In this document: positions 51,029 to 59,545 of the stretch, one piece after another
Layout: each line of letters begins with the position of its first letter
Position numbering within the stretch: the first letter of the stretch is position 1
Assembly (NCBI RefSeq): GCF_000377505.1
Contig: NZ_KB898192.1
Location: forward strand, 186,001-250,000
Origin: Paenibacillus massiliensis 2301065 = DSM 16942
Lineage (GTDB): Bacteria; Bacillota; Bacilli; Paenibacillales; Paenibacillaceae
Direction of reading: 5' to 3'
DNA: 64,000 nucleotides
Position numbers and translations under genes: made by a program
Notes under the pieces: generated by a model
The model's database searches: none
Told to the model about the DNA's origin: nothing
What the model saw: the letters and a program-made list of their open reading frames with translations, nothing else

Positions 51029-52540
51029 TTAATCCATTCGATGCTTACTGTAGTGATGTCGTTTGCGTAGCACTCTCCATGGGGCACGGATAATAGAGTC
51101 AGCCAAGCCCGCCCATTGAAATGGCGCAATCGGTGTCATATAAGCTGTCCCGAAGGAGCTCATGTTGACCAGATGAATGAGCACAGCTAGCAAGCCAACC
51201 GCCACCCCATATAAGCCAAGGGTTGCCCCCAGAATCATGAGCGGGAATCGGATCAGGCTAATGGCTTGACTCATGCCAGGATTGGGAATGAGAAATGAAG
51301 CAATCCCGGTCGTGGCAACCACAATGATCATAGGAGCAGATATGATGCCAGCCTGAACCGCAGCCTGTCCAATAACCAGTGCTCCAACGATACTGATCGT
51401 CTGACCGACCGGGCGTGGCAAGCGAATACCCGCCTCGCGAAGTGCCTCGAAGGTAATCTCCATTATGAGTGCCTCCGCCATAACGGGAAATGGTACGACC
51501 TCCCTGGCTGCTGCAAGGCTAAGCGCAAGAGAGGTCGGAATCATTTCCTGCTGAAAGCTGGTTATCCCTATATACATGGCAGGCAGTGCCATCGCTAAAA
51601 AAGCAAACATATAACGCAGCCAGCGAAGCATCGTTGCGAATATGAAGCTCATATAGTAGTCCTCGGCTGTCTGGAAGCCGAACCAAAAGGTGATGGGAAG
51701 CACAAGCGACATGGGTGTACCGTCGATCAGCACAGCGACCTTTCCTTCGATCAGAGAGCCTGCTACTACATCCGGCCTTTGGGTAGATTGAATGGTCGGA
51801 AAAGGAGAATTGGGATGGTCGTCAATGAACTCTTCCAGATATCCCGACTCCAGTACACTATCCATATCAACCTTGGAGATGCGCTTCTTTACTTCATCAA
51901 CCACGCTCTGTTTTGCATAGCCTTCTATGTATACAATCGCGATATCGGAATGTGACAGACTACCCACACTCATTCTTTCCATCTTAAGCCTTGGGGTACG
52001 TAGTCGTTGGCGCAGTATGGCAATGTTGATGTCCAGCTTCTCAATGAAGCCGAAGCGAGGTCCGCGAATGATTGCTTCGGTCGTCGGCTCCTCCAGATTC
52101 CGGTGCAGTTTGTTTCCAATCTTGAAGGCATAGGCTTCTGAGAAGCTATCGACGAACAGGATAATTTCTCCCTTGACAATCCGTTGTATAATATTCCCCA
52201 TATTGCGAATCATTTCTGGCTGTACCGTGGATGCCAGCTTGTGACCTAGCAGCTCATACAACTGGGCCGGACTCTCGACATGGGATCGGTCCTGTAGCAT
52301 TAAAGGCTGCAAAAAACCGATATCCCACATTTCACTATCGACCAATACATCCAGATAGATGGCAACTCCAGGCATCGATCCAAGGACCTGCAATCGGCGT
52401 ATGACTAGATCAGAGCAATTAGCAAATTGTTGCTTCAGCAGATCAATATTCTCATCCATCTGGGAGGAAATATCCACATGTATTGCAGATTCCAGTCCCT
52501 TCAACTTTTTTTCGAAAGGATCTTTTTTACCCCGTCTCAT
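51029..52540 (-). CDS. Spore germination protein, GerA/GerKA type
   Basis: ATG at 52540 follows GGGGGTGA and gives 503 residues; a TTG 23 codons upstream lacks a ribosome binding site. A soluble N-terminal domain (ENIDLLKQQFANCSDLVIRR) precedes five membrane helices in the C-terminal half, with the family blocks GSLIEGKVAVLIDGTPMSLVLPITF and LRWLRYMFAFLAMALPAMYIG, in parts. The A subunit transmits germinant signal and may form the ion channel. First gene of the receptor operon. Confidence 0.92.
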   Translation of the reverse strand: MRRGKKDPFEKKLKGLESAIHVDISSQMDENIDLLKQQFANCSDLVIRRLQVLGSMPGVAIYLDVLVDSEMWDIGFLQPLMLQDRSHVESPAQLYELLGHKLASTVQPEMIRNMGNIIQRIVKGEIILFVDSFSEAYAFKIGNKLHRNLEEPTTEAIIRGPRFGFIEKLDINIAILRQRLRTPRLKMERMSVGSLSHSDIAIVYIEGYAKQSVVDEVKKRISKVDMDSVLESGYLEEFIDDHPNSPFPTIQSTQRPDVVAGSLIEGKVAVLIDGTPMSLVLPITFWFGFQTAEDYYMSFIFATMLRWLRYMFAFLAMALPAMYIGITSFQQEMIPTSLALSLAAAREVVPFPVMAEALIMEITFEALREAGIRLPRPVGQTISIVGALVIGQAAVQAGIISAPMIIVVATTGIASFLIPNPGMSQAISLIRFPLMILGATLGLYGVAVGLLAVLIHLVNMSSFGTAYMTPIAPFQWAGLADSIIRAPWRVLRKRHHYSKHRMD

Positions 52541-52712
52541 CCTTCTCACCCCCTGTACTCCAAGCTTAAGCTTAAAATGTCCTTTTTTTACTAATTTATG
52601 CAGAGGCAAAAATCAACTTAACTTCAAATAGCCCCACCAAAGGGTGAGGCTGCCGCTTAACTTCTATCGTATGCTTTTCCTTGGCTGAACATTATTCATG
52701 ATGATGGAGTCA

Positions 52713-52743
52713 GAGTATGGATGAAGGGCAAGCATGTGTATAC
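52713..52743 (-). promoter_or_regulatory. Possible sigma-G promoter for the germination operon
   Basis: On the minus strand GTATA (52743-52739) and CATACTC (52719-52713) are 19 bases apart and resemble the forespore sigma-G pattern (gHATR, CATnMTA). The leader of about 165 bases contains a stem AGCCTCACCC/GGTGGGGCT at 52623-52652. ger operons are sigma-G controlled in Bacillus, but the match is partial. Between the gerA start (52540) and 52797 I see no gene. Confidence 0.35.
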
Positions 52744-52797
52744 TGAAATACTGATATATTTCTGTTTCTGTTCAATCTCCTAGAGAGTGGTGAGCTG

Positions 52798-52887
52798 ATG
52801 CGAACGGTTGGGAAGGCGATCGTCCTGGGGCTTTTGCTGGTGCTCGCAGGCATGGTCATGTATTTTGTCGTTGGTGCAGGCAATTAG
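52798..52887 (+). CDS. Possible 29-residue single-pass membrane peptide
   Basis: ATG at 52798 follows GAGTGGTGAG and opens a 29-residue frame with a basic head (MRTVGK) and one membrane helix (AIVLGLLLVLAGMVMYFVVG). It lies convergent to the GMC oxidoreductase gene and overlaps its stop by four bases. Such short helical peptides are common but hard to prove; hydrophobic codons, a fair ribosome binding site and an empty neighbourhood support it. No family recognised. Confidence 0.45.
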   Translation: MRTVGKAIVLGLLLVLAGMVMYFVVGAGN

Positions 52888-54608
52888 GAAAAATATTTGT
52901 GTGCAATGGCCTCGGCTGTTCTGGTGGCTAATGCTTGTGTGGTTAATGTCGGGTTTGGGCCACCAATGCCATTAAAATGCACACTATTATCCGCAATGAA
53001 TAGCCGTTTGACCTGGTAAGCTTCACATTGACTATCCGTCACAAATCCCATTCGCATCGTGCTCTCCAGATGTAGCATGAAGGAGAAAGGAGTGTCGGAT
53101 CGAATAATCGTTCTCGCTCCCGCCTTCCGCAAGGTCTCTGAAGCGTACTTGGCCAGCTGGTCTCGTCGTTGTAATGTCTTGATGCTCGGCCTGTAATGAA
53201 TGACCGGAATCGGGCCATGCTCGTCTTTCAGAATGGGGTCAATGCCTACTCTGTTATGGTACTGTGTCTCGTCATCGGTGAGCAGTAGCATCGTCATCGT
53301 CCGGTTGTAATTCATCATCAATTCCTTCAATTGCGGACCGACAACTCTGCCCCGAATATCCCATGGCTCTCCCTGCACAGGTGGATTCAAAGCATCATAG
53401 CCCGCTTCACTAAAACCATAGGTCAAATAAGACATTAAGCCTGGACTCAGACAGGACACTTGGAAAATACCCGTTCCCGGAATGTCCACTCTGGCGCCCG
53501 AGGTGTGTCCAGCATACGGATAGACATCATTCGTGCCGAGGATCTTCATCAGATCCTGTTCATCGAAGACGCCTCCTACCCAGTCAAAGCAGTGATTCGT
53601 AAGTCCCCTACCTACCCATTCATTATGCGGCAGTTCCGAATTGAGCCATAGACGCGGCGATTCGATGCAGCCTGCTGCCATGACGACCGTCCTGGCTGTC
53701 AGCTCCCCTATCTCACCCGTCCACGTATCCCGAAACTGTACACCTGTGGCCCGAACTCCACCTTGTGCATCATGTCCGGTCAGAATCTTGAAGACATACG
53801 AATTGGGACGAATAGCTACATTTCCGGTCTTCAATGCAAGAGGAACGTAACTGACCAAGGTGCCACGCTTGGCAATTCGATCTACGGAGGGGCCAACACT
53901 ACAGCCATTCACACAATTCCCCTTCAAAGTGCAGCCTTCCATATGGGATAATTGCTCCAATGAATAGTTCGGGTCCATGAGATGCTCATTGACCGGCAAT
54001 ATAGCATTAGGGTTGGGACGATAGCCAGGTGTAGTCACATTCAGGGTGGGATTCAGCGTCCAGCCTGCTTTTTTCGCTCCATAATAGAATAGCTCTTCCT
54101 TGGGAGTCGTTGGTGAAAATTGTACTGGCAGCGTTGCCTCCACACGCTCATAGTAGGGCATTAGCTCACGATAGCTGATGGGCCATATTCCATCAACCGC
54201 CGCCGGAAATGCACGAGGGGATTGACTCCAGTAATGCTGAGTCGTCCCACCAACTCCAGCAATTTGCCAGATCGCTCCCTTTTGCGGCGTCACCCGATTC
54301 CAGGGAACACGACTTCGATCAGCTGGGCCAAAGCGAAATACGCCAGAGATCAGATCGTTCATATTGTTCTCATAGGCGTTATAGATGTCCTTATAGATGC
54401 CTACATCCAGATCTTGATAACTGGAGCTCCATTCACCGCCACGGTCACTATTGGGATGCGGCCATTTCTTGTTACCAATCCAGGGGCCTGCTTCAAGCAC
54501 GAGCACCTTTAGTCCCAGTTCCCCAAGCTCCTTGGCAACTACGCCTCCTCCGCCTCCAGAGCCAATAACAATAACGTCCGTATCGAAAGCCGAATCAGTT
54601 GGATACAA
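52884..54608 (-). CDS. GMC family oxidoreductase (gluconate 2-dehydrogenase-like large subunit)
   Basis: The 574-residue flavoprotein opens with the FAD motif IVIGSGGGGGVVAKELGELGLKVLVLEAG in parts. It has the Cys-rich segment CTLKGNCVNGCSVGPS near residue 230 and the C-terminal block STMRMG..LFIADNSVHFNGIGGPNPTLTTQALA, with catalytic His and Asn. This subfamily is that of gluconate or sorbitol dehydrogenase large subunits. No secretion signal. It overlaps the upstream gene by 14 bases, so the two proteins probably form a complex. Substrate and electron acceptor (quinone or cytochrome) are unknown; no cytochrome subunit gene is adjacent. Confidence 0.87.
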   Translation of the reverse strand: MYPTDSAFDTDVIVIGSGGGGGVVAKELGELGLKVLVLEAGPWIGNKKWPHPNSDRGGEWSSSYQDLDVGIYKDIYNAYENNMNDLISGVFRFGPADRSRVPWNRVTPQKGAIWQIAGVGGTTQHYWSQSPRAFPAAVDGIWPISYRELMPYYERVEATLPVQFSPTTPKEELFYYGAKKAGWTLNPTLNVTTPGYRPNPNAILPVNEHLMDPNYSLEQLSHMEGCTLKGNCVNGCSVGPSVDRIAKRGTLVSYVPLALKTGNVAIRPNSYVFKILTGHDAQGGVRATGVQFRDTWTGEIGELTARTVVMAAGCIESPRLWLNSELPHNEWVGRGLTNHCFDWVGGVFDEQDLMKILGTNDVYPYAGHTSGARVDIPGTGIFQVSCLSPGLMSYLTYGFSEAGYDALNPPVQGEPWDIRGRVVGPQLKELMMNYNRTMTMLLLTDDETQYHNRVGIDPILKDEHGPIPVIHYRPSIKTLQRRDQLAKYASETLRKAGARTIIRSDTPFSFMLHLESTMRMGFVTDSQCEAYQVKRLFIADNSVHFNGIGGPNPTLTTQALATRTAEAIAHKYFS

Positions 54609-55266
54609 CTGTGGATGTCCCCCCTTCCCGAACGATCGTTAGCTCATACCCCATGAACACGCGGTAGCCCGGCTGTACACCAGGGTATTTCACCTGCCTC
54701 CAGCTTATCGGAAAGTATTCCAGTCTTCGCTTGGTAGGCGTCAACAATCGAGTACTTCCATAGGCGTTCCACTCCGAATAGTTGCCGAACATCAGTTGTC
54801 TGTTCAGGATACTCACCATGAACCTGACCCAGCCACCATTGTAGGTGTACGGTAGCGGTAAGTCACCCAGGTCGATCTGCACCTCTTCCAGCATAGAAAG
54901 CACACGAATACGATCCATTGGTGTTAACGATGCAAACGGGCTAATACCCCAAATCTGTGGATTCGGTGGGCACTCTGTCTGCTGCGCTTGCGTAAACTGT
55001 ACAGCTCCGGAATTGAGCAGATGAGCCGTTGGTCTTGATAGCGGTATAACCGATGGCCCGAGGCCAATCACTACCGAGAAGGCATGATCCAGCTCCCAGA
55101 TCATATATTCGTGAATGCATAATTCAGCTGCCCCAGGCACCTGTTCAGCCCCATAGACGGCGAGCGCTGGCGTGTTCGGAATAAGTGCTTCGGCCAGTGC
55201 CCAAAAGGTTGTGACAGTACAGACATCGACGCTGGTAGCATAAGCTTGAGCCGGATGCATATTCAT
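54595..55266 (-). CDS. Partner subunit of the GMC enzyme (gluconate dehydrogenase subunit-3-like)
   Basis: The 223-residue protein is encoded directly before the GMC gene and overlaps it, as small subunits of membrane gluconate dehydrogenases do. Its first half (TFWALAEALIPNTPALAVYG, IHEYMIWELDHAF) fits the subunit 3 family, in which the ALAEALIP segment recurs. No Tat signal is seen, although many family members have one. The second half is aromatic and not recognised (YFPISWRQVKYPGVQPGY). GGGAGGGG precedes ATG at 55266. Assignment rests partly on context. Confidence 0.6.
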   Translation of the reverse strand: MNMHPAQAYATSVDVCTVTTFWALAEALIPNTPALAVYGAEQVPGAAELCIHEYMIWELDHAFSVVIGLGPSVIPLSRPTAHLLNSGAVQFTQAQQTECPPNPQIWGISPFASLTPMDRIRVLSMLEEVQIDLGDLPLPYTYNGGWVRFMVSILNRQLMFGNYSEWNAYGSTRLLTPTKRRLEYFPISWRQVKYPGVQPGYRVFMGYELTIVREGGTSTVVSN

Positions 55267-55402
55267 CCTTTTCCCCTCCCTAACGGTCCAAGCATAGACG
55301 AGCCGATTATGAAATAGCGTGATTAGTAATAACTATTCCAGGGAAGAAGGATTATGCTTCGTACTATGTCCCCCATCTCTACTCCTAACTCTACTTCTGG
55401 TG

Positions 55403-55963
55403 CTATTCTTCTACCAGCTCTGTCCAAAACGGAATACGCTTGATTCTATCAAATTCGATGAGGTTGTATGGCTTTTCCCCGAACTCTACCTTCAAGTATT
55501 CCTCAAGATTCTCTCCATAGTAGATGATGTCTGTCTGATACACAGAAAATACTGGGTTCCCTGCCTCCGTGGGAGTGGAAGGAATGTAGCGGTGAGAGTA
55601 GATCGGTATGAGTCTCGGCACGCTCCTGCATTCATGGATGCAGATTTCCTTTGCAGCAGCTACATTGTCTGGTCTGCTTCCCCATGATGGATGCCAAAAA
55701 TTATTATGCTCGACATCAAACAGCATGCCATCTAACGGCCACTTCAAGCGGGTACGAAGGCTATGAACATTCGACTCCGAAAAGTCCCGCCAGTTGGGGA
55801 ATTTATCGCCACTAGGCAATGCATGCTGCAATAGCTCCTTCAAATCTGGGGGGAAATCTATCTGGTATGTAGTCTCAATCAGCTGAATTTCATCCTGTGT
55901 CAGACCCTCTGTCAGTTGAACTCCATGTTCTCGTAGTCTGTTGCATATCTTCTTTACATTCAT
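55403..55963 (-). CDS. SMI1/KNR4 (SUKH) family protein
   Basis: The 186-residue protein shows the SUKH pattern: GLTQDEIQLIETTYQIDFPPDLKELLQHALP (in parts, residues 20-50), FPNWRDFSES, the WHPSWGSRPDN turn near 90 and IPIYSHRYIPSTP near 118, ending with an acidic tail. It is the kind that stands alone in Bacillales; no toxin gene is next to it. It abuts the remains of a response regulator gene. It may be an orphan immunity protein. Confidence 0.75.
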   Translation of the reverse strand: MNVKKICNRLREHGVQLTEGLTQDEIQLIETTYQIDFPPDLKELLQHALPSGDKFPNWRDFSESNVHSLRTRLKWPLDGMLFDVEHNNFWHPSWGSRPDNVAAAKEICIHECRSVPRLIPIYSHRYIPSTPTEAGNPVFSVYQTDIIYYGENLEEYLKVEFGEKPYNLIEFDRIKRIPFWTELVEE

Positions 55964-56295
55964 TTTCGTATGTCTCCTAATATGGATATAACTAAATTAA
56001 TCCCAATCCATGAATAATCGCACATCCCAACAAATACATCCTTCTGATAGGTACAGTGTCCACAGCTCAAGTACATGATGTGAATTTCCAATACCCTGAA
56101 GGACCATTCCTCCATGCTATCCAAGCCTTGGAGCATGGGATCCAGCAGGATCACATCCTATTCGGATGAGGTCGCAAGCTCTAGCCCCGTTAATCCATCA
56201 TAGGCTACCGTCACCTCAAATGACTCATGCTGGAGCTCCAGCTCGATAAAGCGGGACAAAGGTTTTTCGTCTTCTATTACAAGTACTCTCTTCAT
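55960..56295 (-). pseudogene. Broken OmpR-type response regulator
   Basis: From ATG at 56295, with CAGGAGAGGG 13 bases upstream, the minus strand reads [20 protein letters not shown].. with the acidic pocket EDE and [12 protein letters not shown], then a TAG at 56158-56160, then in the same frame DVILLDPMLQGLDSMEEW, the phospho-Asp region. After about residue 70 the receiver similarity is lost and the frame ends near the SUKH gene; the DNA-binding domain and any sensor kinase are missing. So it is a receiver-domain remnant with a nonsense mutation and a deletion. The 5' part may still be translated as a 45-residue peptide. Confidence 0.75.
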
Positions 56296-56429
56296 CAGTA
56301 TGCTAGCCCTCTCCTGCTCCAAATTCCGCGTATTCTCTACCTTTTACCGTAGTACACAGTATAGCGTATGAACTCCTAAGTGAAAATCCTCTCAATTAGA
56401 TTCTATTCTCTATATTTTTTATAGATGCG

Positions 56430-56458
56430 TTGACACTGCGAGTAGAGCGTCATATAAT
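56430..56458 (+). promoter_or_regulatory. Consensus sigma-A promoter of the metal exporter
   Basis: A perfect TTGACA (56430-56435) and a perfect TATAAT (56453-56458) are exactly 17 bases apart, about 120 bases before the CDF start codon. So strong a promoter implies repression, and an operator lies just downstream. Confidence 0.9.
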
Positions 56459-56470
56459 GTGGATATCAAA

Positions 56471-56496
56471 AACATATGAACAATTGCTCATGTGTT
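56471..56496. promoter_or_regulatory. ArsR/CzrA-type metal-responsive operator
   Basis: AACATATGAACAA and TTGCTCATGTGTT form an imperfect 26-base palindrome 12 bases after the -10 box. The ATATGAACAA half-site is that of ArsR/SmtB family repressors such as CzrA, which release DNA when bound to zinc or a similar metal. No ArsR-family gene is in the window. Confidence 0.65.
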
Positions 56497-56576
56497 ATTT
56501 TATTATTTAAATTCTACTTATAACTTTCCACATTATGACTCATGTTACACCTACATACTAAAGGAGATGAATCTCT

Positions 56577-57545
56577 ATGTCTGGACAGCACCACGGGCAC
56601 GACCATGCACACAGTCATAATCACAGCAGTAACAAGAAAATACTTCTCTTCTCATTCATCATCATCACGGGTTACATGTTCATTGAGGCTGTTGGAGGAT
56701 TTATAACGAACAGTCTGGCCCTGATCTCGGATGCTGGTCACATGCTGTCCGATTCCATTGCACTTGGAGTTGCCCTATTGGCCTTCACCTTCGGGGGTAA
56801 AGCTGCAGATGCCACGAAGACCTTCGGCTACAGACGATTTGAGATTCTGGCTGCCGTACTAAACGGTGTCACACTGATTGGCATCGCATTGTACATTTTC
56901 TATGAAGCAATTCAAAGATTCGCCAACCCGCCAGAAGTCGCAACCGTTGGCATGCTGATCATTAGTGTTATTGGGCTGCTCATTAACATTGTGGTGGCCT
57001 GGATGATGATGAGTAAGAGTGATACCGAGAAAAACTTGAATATGCGTGGCGCCTACCTACATGTCATCAGCGATATGCTGGGGTCCATTGGTGCGATTGC
57101 GGCAGCGTTATTGATGATGTTCTTTGGCTGGGGCTGGGCTGATCCGCTTGCAAGCGTGATTGTTGCGGTGCTTGTGTTACGCAGTGGCTTCTTTGTCACC
57201 AAATCATCCCTGCACGTACTGATGGAAGGTACACCGAAAAGTGTAAATATGGAGGAAATTGTGCAGACGATCCTGCAGGTGGATGGGGTCCAAGACGTGC
57301 ATGATGTACACATCTGGTCTATTACCAGCAACTACAATGCTTTGACGGCACATATCGTCGTTGATGGAAGCATGGATGTGTATGGAACGGAAGCTCTGAT
57401 CCACAAGATTGAGCATATGCTGGAGCACAAGGACATTAAGCACGTCACGCTCCAGGTGGAATCCGAGAAGCACATGCATGATAGCTCTGTTCTATGCACC
57501 CTCAAAGCCGATGCCCCGGATGCGCATGCCCATCATAATCATTAA
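56577..57545 (+). CDS. czcD: Cation diffusion facilitator metal exporter, CzcD-like
   Basis: The 322-residue protein has a His-rich N-terminus (HHGHDHAHSHNHS) and C-terminus (HAHHNH), six membrane helices and a cytoplasmic ferredoxin-like domain. The zinc site is seen as DAGHMLSD in helix 2 and HVISDMLGS in helix 5, the HxxxD/DxxxD-type pair of zinc-selective CDFs. It exchanges Zn(II) or Co(II) for protons. AAAGGAG precedes ATG at 56577. The strong promoter and metal operator upstream fit metal-induced efflux. The symbol is given by family likeness. Confidence 0.92.
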   Translation: MSGQHHGHDHAHSHNHSSNKKILLFSFIIITGYMFIEAVGGFITNSLALISDAGHMLSDSIALGVALLAFTFGGKAADATKTFGYRRFEILAAVLNGVTLIGIALYIFYEAIQRFANPPEVATVGMLIISVIGLLINIVVAWMMMSKSDTEKNLNMRGAYLHVISDMLGSIGAIAAALLMMFFGWGWADPLASVIVAVLVLRSGFFVTKSSLHVLMEGTPKSVNMEEIVQTILQVDGVQDVHDVHIWSITSNYNALTAHIVVDGSMDVYGTEALIHKIEHMLEHKDIKHVTLQVESEKHMHDSSVLCTLKADAPDAHAHHNH

Positions 57546-57556
57546 GAGAATACAAG

Positions 57557-57626
57557 AAAGCCAGTGACACACGAGGTGCTCGCATAATCAAGCGACCGCT
57601 CGTACTGTACACTGGCTTTTCCTTTA
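57557..57626 (+). terminator. Terminator after the metal exporter
   Basis: AAAGCCAGTG and CACTGGCTTT form the outer stem around a long loop with CGAG/CTCG pairing; TTTTCCTTT follows. Confidence 0.65.
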
Positions 57627-57713
57627 AGAGAAACAGTCTTCTGCATGGTACTGTTTGCCTTTATTGTATTTGGAGTAGAGACAGGCAAGTAAGAGTACTT
57701 TCCCCGTACTTAA

Positions 57714-58535
57714 TTAGGAATAGTATACTTGTTCTGCTTTATATAAAGTATGCTCGATAATTGGGCAGAGATCAGCATCCACTTTGTAAAATTTAATTCG
57801 AAAATATAAACTTTTCAAAAAGTTCTTTATATTATTTTTTTGCTTAAAGGCAAGCAGAAACTCTGAGGGCTTTTCCACATCACCAAAGCTTTGAATCCAC
57901 TCTTCTACAGCAGTCTGACTAAGCATTTTTCTATTTAAAACACTGATTATAGATCTTACCATTCTTTCATCTTCCCCGTCGGAATACACTCGATCTGTTA
58001 TGGTCATCTTTTCGTAAACCAAATCGAGGATGGCTAGGAGGTCATTCTCATTCAATTCAGAACATTGGGCCAAATCGTCTAAAGCGTCTGCTGCATGGGC
58101 TATCGCATGAGCCCAGCCTTTTTCTTCGTCATACCCACGGTAATCTCGCTCTTGCTGTATATTGTAAAATACCTTCTCCTTTATCAGATGAATACGCTCA
58201 CCTGAGAGAAATGGAAATTTTTTATGCCTCATCAAGAGGAGTGGTATCACTAGCATAGAGAATGATCGGGTAAAGACTGAATCTGTATTTGTTTCACCAA
58301 GCCTATACAGCAAATGGTCATCATCCAAAACAATGGATAAGAGTTGTTCGAGTTCATAGGTTGTTAGCATATTACCCGGAATCCAGTTGGATAAGGTTGT
58401 ATAAATGAGCTCATCACGTAGCTGGGCATCCAAAGAACCGATATGCTCCATCATTTCTTGTATCAATTGGAAAGTGTCTTGGGGTGGTTGATAGCTATTT
58501 TCTTTGATTTCAATTAACTTTTCCTTCAAATTCAT
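57714..58535 (-). CDS. DUF2785 family protein
   Basis: The 273-residue protein is acidic and helical, with the DUF2785 hallmark EKGWAHAIAHAADALDDLAQ near residues 138-157 and RSFSMLVIPLLL before it. These are cytoplasmic proteins of unknown function. The codon use is AT-rich compared with the housekeeping genes at the left of the window, which suggests transfer. No partner gene on the same strand. Confidence 0.8.
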   Translation of the reverse strand: MNLKEKLIEIKENSYQPPQDTFQLIQEMMEHIGSLDAQLRDELIYTTLSNWIPGNMLTTYELEQLLSIVLDDDHLLYRLGETNTDSVFTRSFSMLVIPLLLMRHKKFPFLSGERIHLIKEKVFYNIQQERDYRGYDEEKGWAHAIAHAADALDDLAQCSELNENDLLAILDLVYEKMTITDRVYSDGEDERMVRSIISVLNRKMLSQTAVEEWIQSFGDVEKPSEFLLAFKQKNNIKNFLKSLYFRIKFYKVDADLCPIIEHTLYKAEQVYYS

Positions 58536-58662
58536 TTTTCACACTCCTACTATAATCCATTCACTTGGTAGAACACTACACAAGCAACTATTTAATATTC
58601 CCTAAGTACAGTCAGGAATAATCATTCTGCCCAGTTGTTACTCATAACTGTGCATAAAACAA

Positions 58663-58691
58663 TTGAAACGCGCATCAATGCGCGTTATAAT
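58663..58691 (+). promoter_or_regulatory. hicAB promoter with a perfect operator palindrome in the spacer
   Basis: TTGAAA (58663-58668) and TATAAT (58686-58691) are 17 bases apart. The spacer carries AACGCGCAT-CA-ATGCGCGTT (58667-58686), a perfect 9+2+9 palindrome. The position between the boxes is where HicB, which has a DNA-binding C-terminus, would repress its own operon. Confidence 0.8.
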
Positions 58692-58714
58692 ATTTACAGA
58701 GGTGAGTAACAGGA

Positions 58715-58885
58715 ATGAAGGGTTATTCTTCAAGAGAGATAATTAAAATCTTGAAAGCTAGTGGATGGTACCTTGTACATACTGTGGGCGATCACTTCCA
58801 ATTTAAACACCCTACAATTAAAGGAAAAGTTACAATAACCCATCCAGTTAAGGATGTTGCAATACACATGGAAATTAATTGCTAA
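58715..58885 (+). CDS. hicA: HicA mRNA-interferase toxin, C-terminally short
   Basis: The 56-residue frame starts at ATG 58715. MKGYSSREIIKILKASGWYL and TVGDHFQFKHPTIKGKVTITHP are the HicA double-stranded RNA-binding-like fold; the His in GDH is the catalytic one. The family usually ends NSIYRQAG or KSILKQAG; here the last residues are MEINC and then TAA, after which the same frame reads YRKDD, so the final helix seems lost by a point change. HicA cuts mRNAs and is blocked by HicB, encoded 21 bases downstream. Toxicity of the short form is uncertain. Confidence 0.78.
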   Translation: MKGYSSREIIKILKASGWYLVHTVGDHFQFKHPTIKGKVTITHPVKDVAIHMEINC

Positions 58886-58906
58886 TACAGAAAGGATGAT
58901 TAGTGA

Positions 58907-59290
58907 ATGAAGAAGAACTACACCTATCCTGCGATTTTAAGTTTCTCAGGAGAACATATTGAAATTTCTTTTCCCGACTTAGAGGAAGCTTTATCACAAG
59001 CTGATACTATTGAGGAAGCTGTCAAACGAGCAAATGAAGTATTAAAACTCACTATTGAAAGTCGGCTAGAAGATAAAGAAGAAATTCCCTCTGCTACACC
59101 TCTTAATGAACTGGAGCTCACTACTGGCCAGCGTACAATCGTAGCTACTGTTAATCTAAACGAAAAAATTAGATACGTGAGCAAAAACCTAACGATCCCA
59201 GAAGACCTGAATACAGCTGCAATGGATGCTGGCCTTAACTTCTCCCAAGTACTGCAGCGTGCACTTCGTGAAGAACTTAGTAACAAGTGA
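58907..59290 (+). CDS. hicB: HicB antitoxin
   Basis: The 127-residue protein has the HicB partial RNase-H-like domain (YPAILSFSGEHIEISFPDLEEALSQADTIEEAV in parts, residues 5-45) and a ribbon-helix-helix-type C-terminus (LTIPEDLNTAAMDAGLNFSQVLQRAL). The first part covers HicA; the second binds the operator. GAAAGGATG precedes ATG at 58907. Intact, unlike the neighbouring hicA. Confidence 0.85.
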   Translation: MKKNYTYPAILSFSGEHIEISFPDLEEALSQADTIEEAVKRANEVLKLTIESRLEDKEEIPSATPLNELELTTGQRTIVATVNLNEKIRYVSKNLTIPEDLNTAAMDAGLNFSQVLQRALREELSNK

Positions 59291-59302
59291 TAAGTCACAC
59301 AA

Positions 59303-59339
59303 TAGACCCATCGACTATTTGTTAGTGGGTCTAATTTTA
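59303..59339 (+). terminator. Terminator after hicAB
   Basis: TAGACCCA and TGGGTCTA form a perfect 8-base stem around a 15-base loop, followed by ATTTTA, 13 bases after the hicB stop. Confidence 0.75.
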
Positions 59340-59545
59340 CTATAAACAACATTTTAGTTCCTCGCATAAGCTCATATAAAATCTATAAGACTTTCTAGCA
59401 GTCTAACAACCACACTTGCACAAAACCACGGTTTCGTTAGTATACATCCTGTTCAACACGCTTTATCTCACAATTGTAATAAATTCTTTAATCCTTCTCT
59501 TGTATTATTACTACTCACTAGGCTCTTCCCATTCCGTATCCAGCA

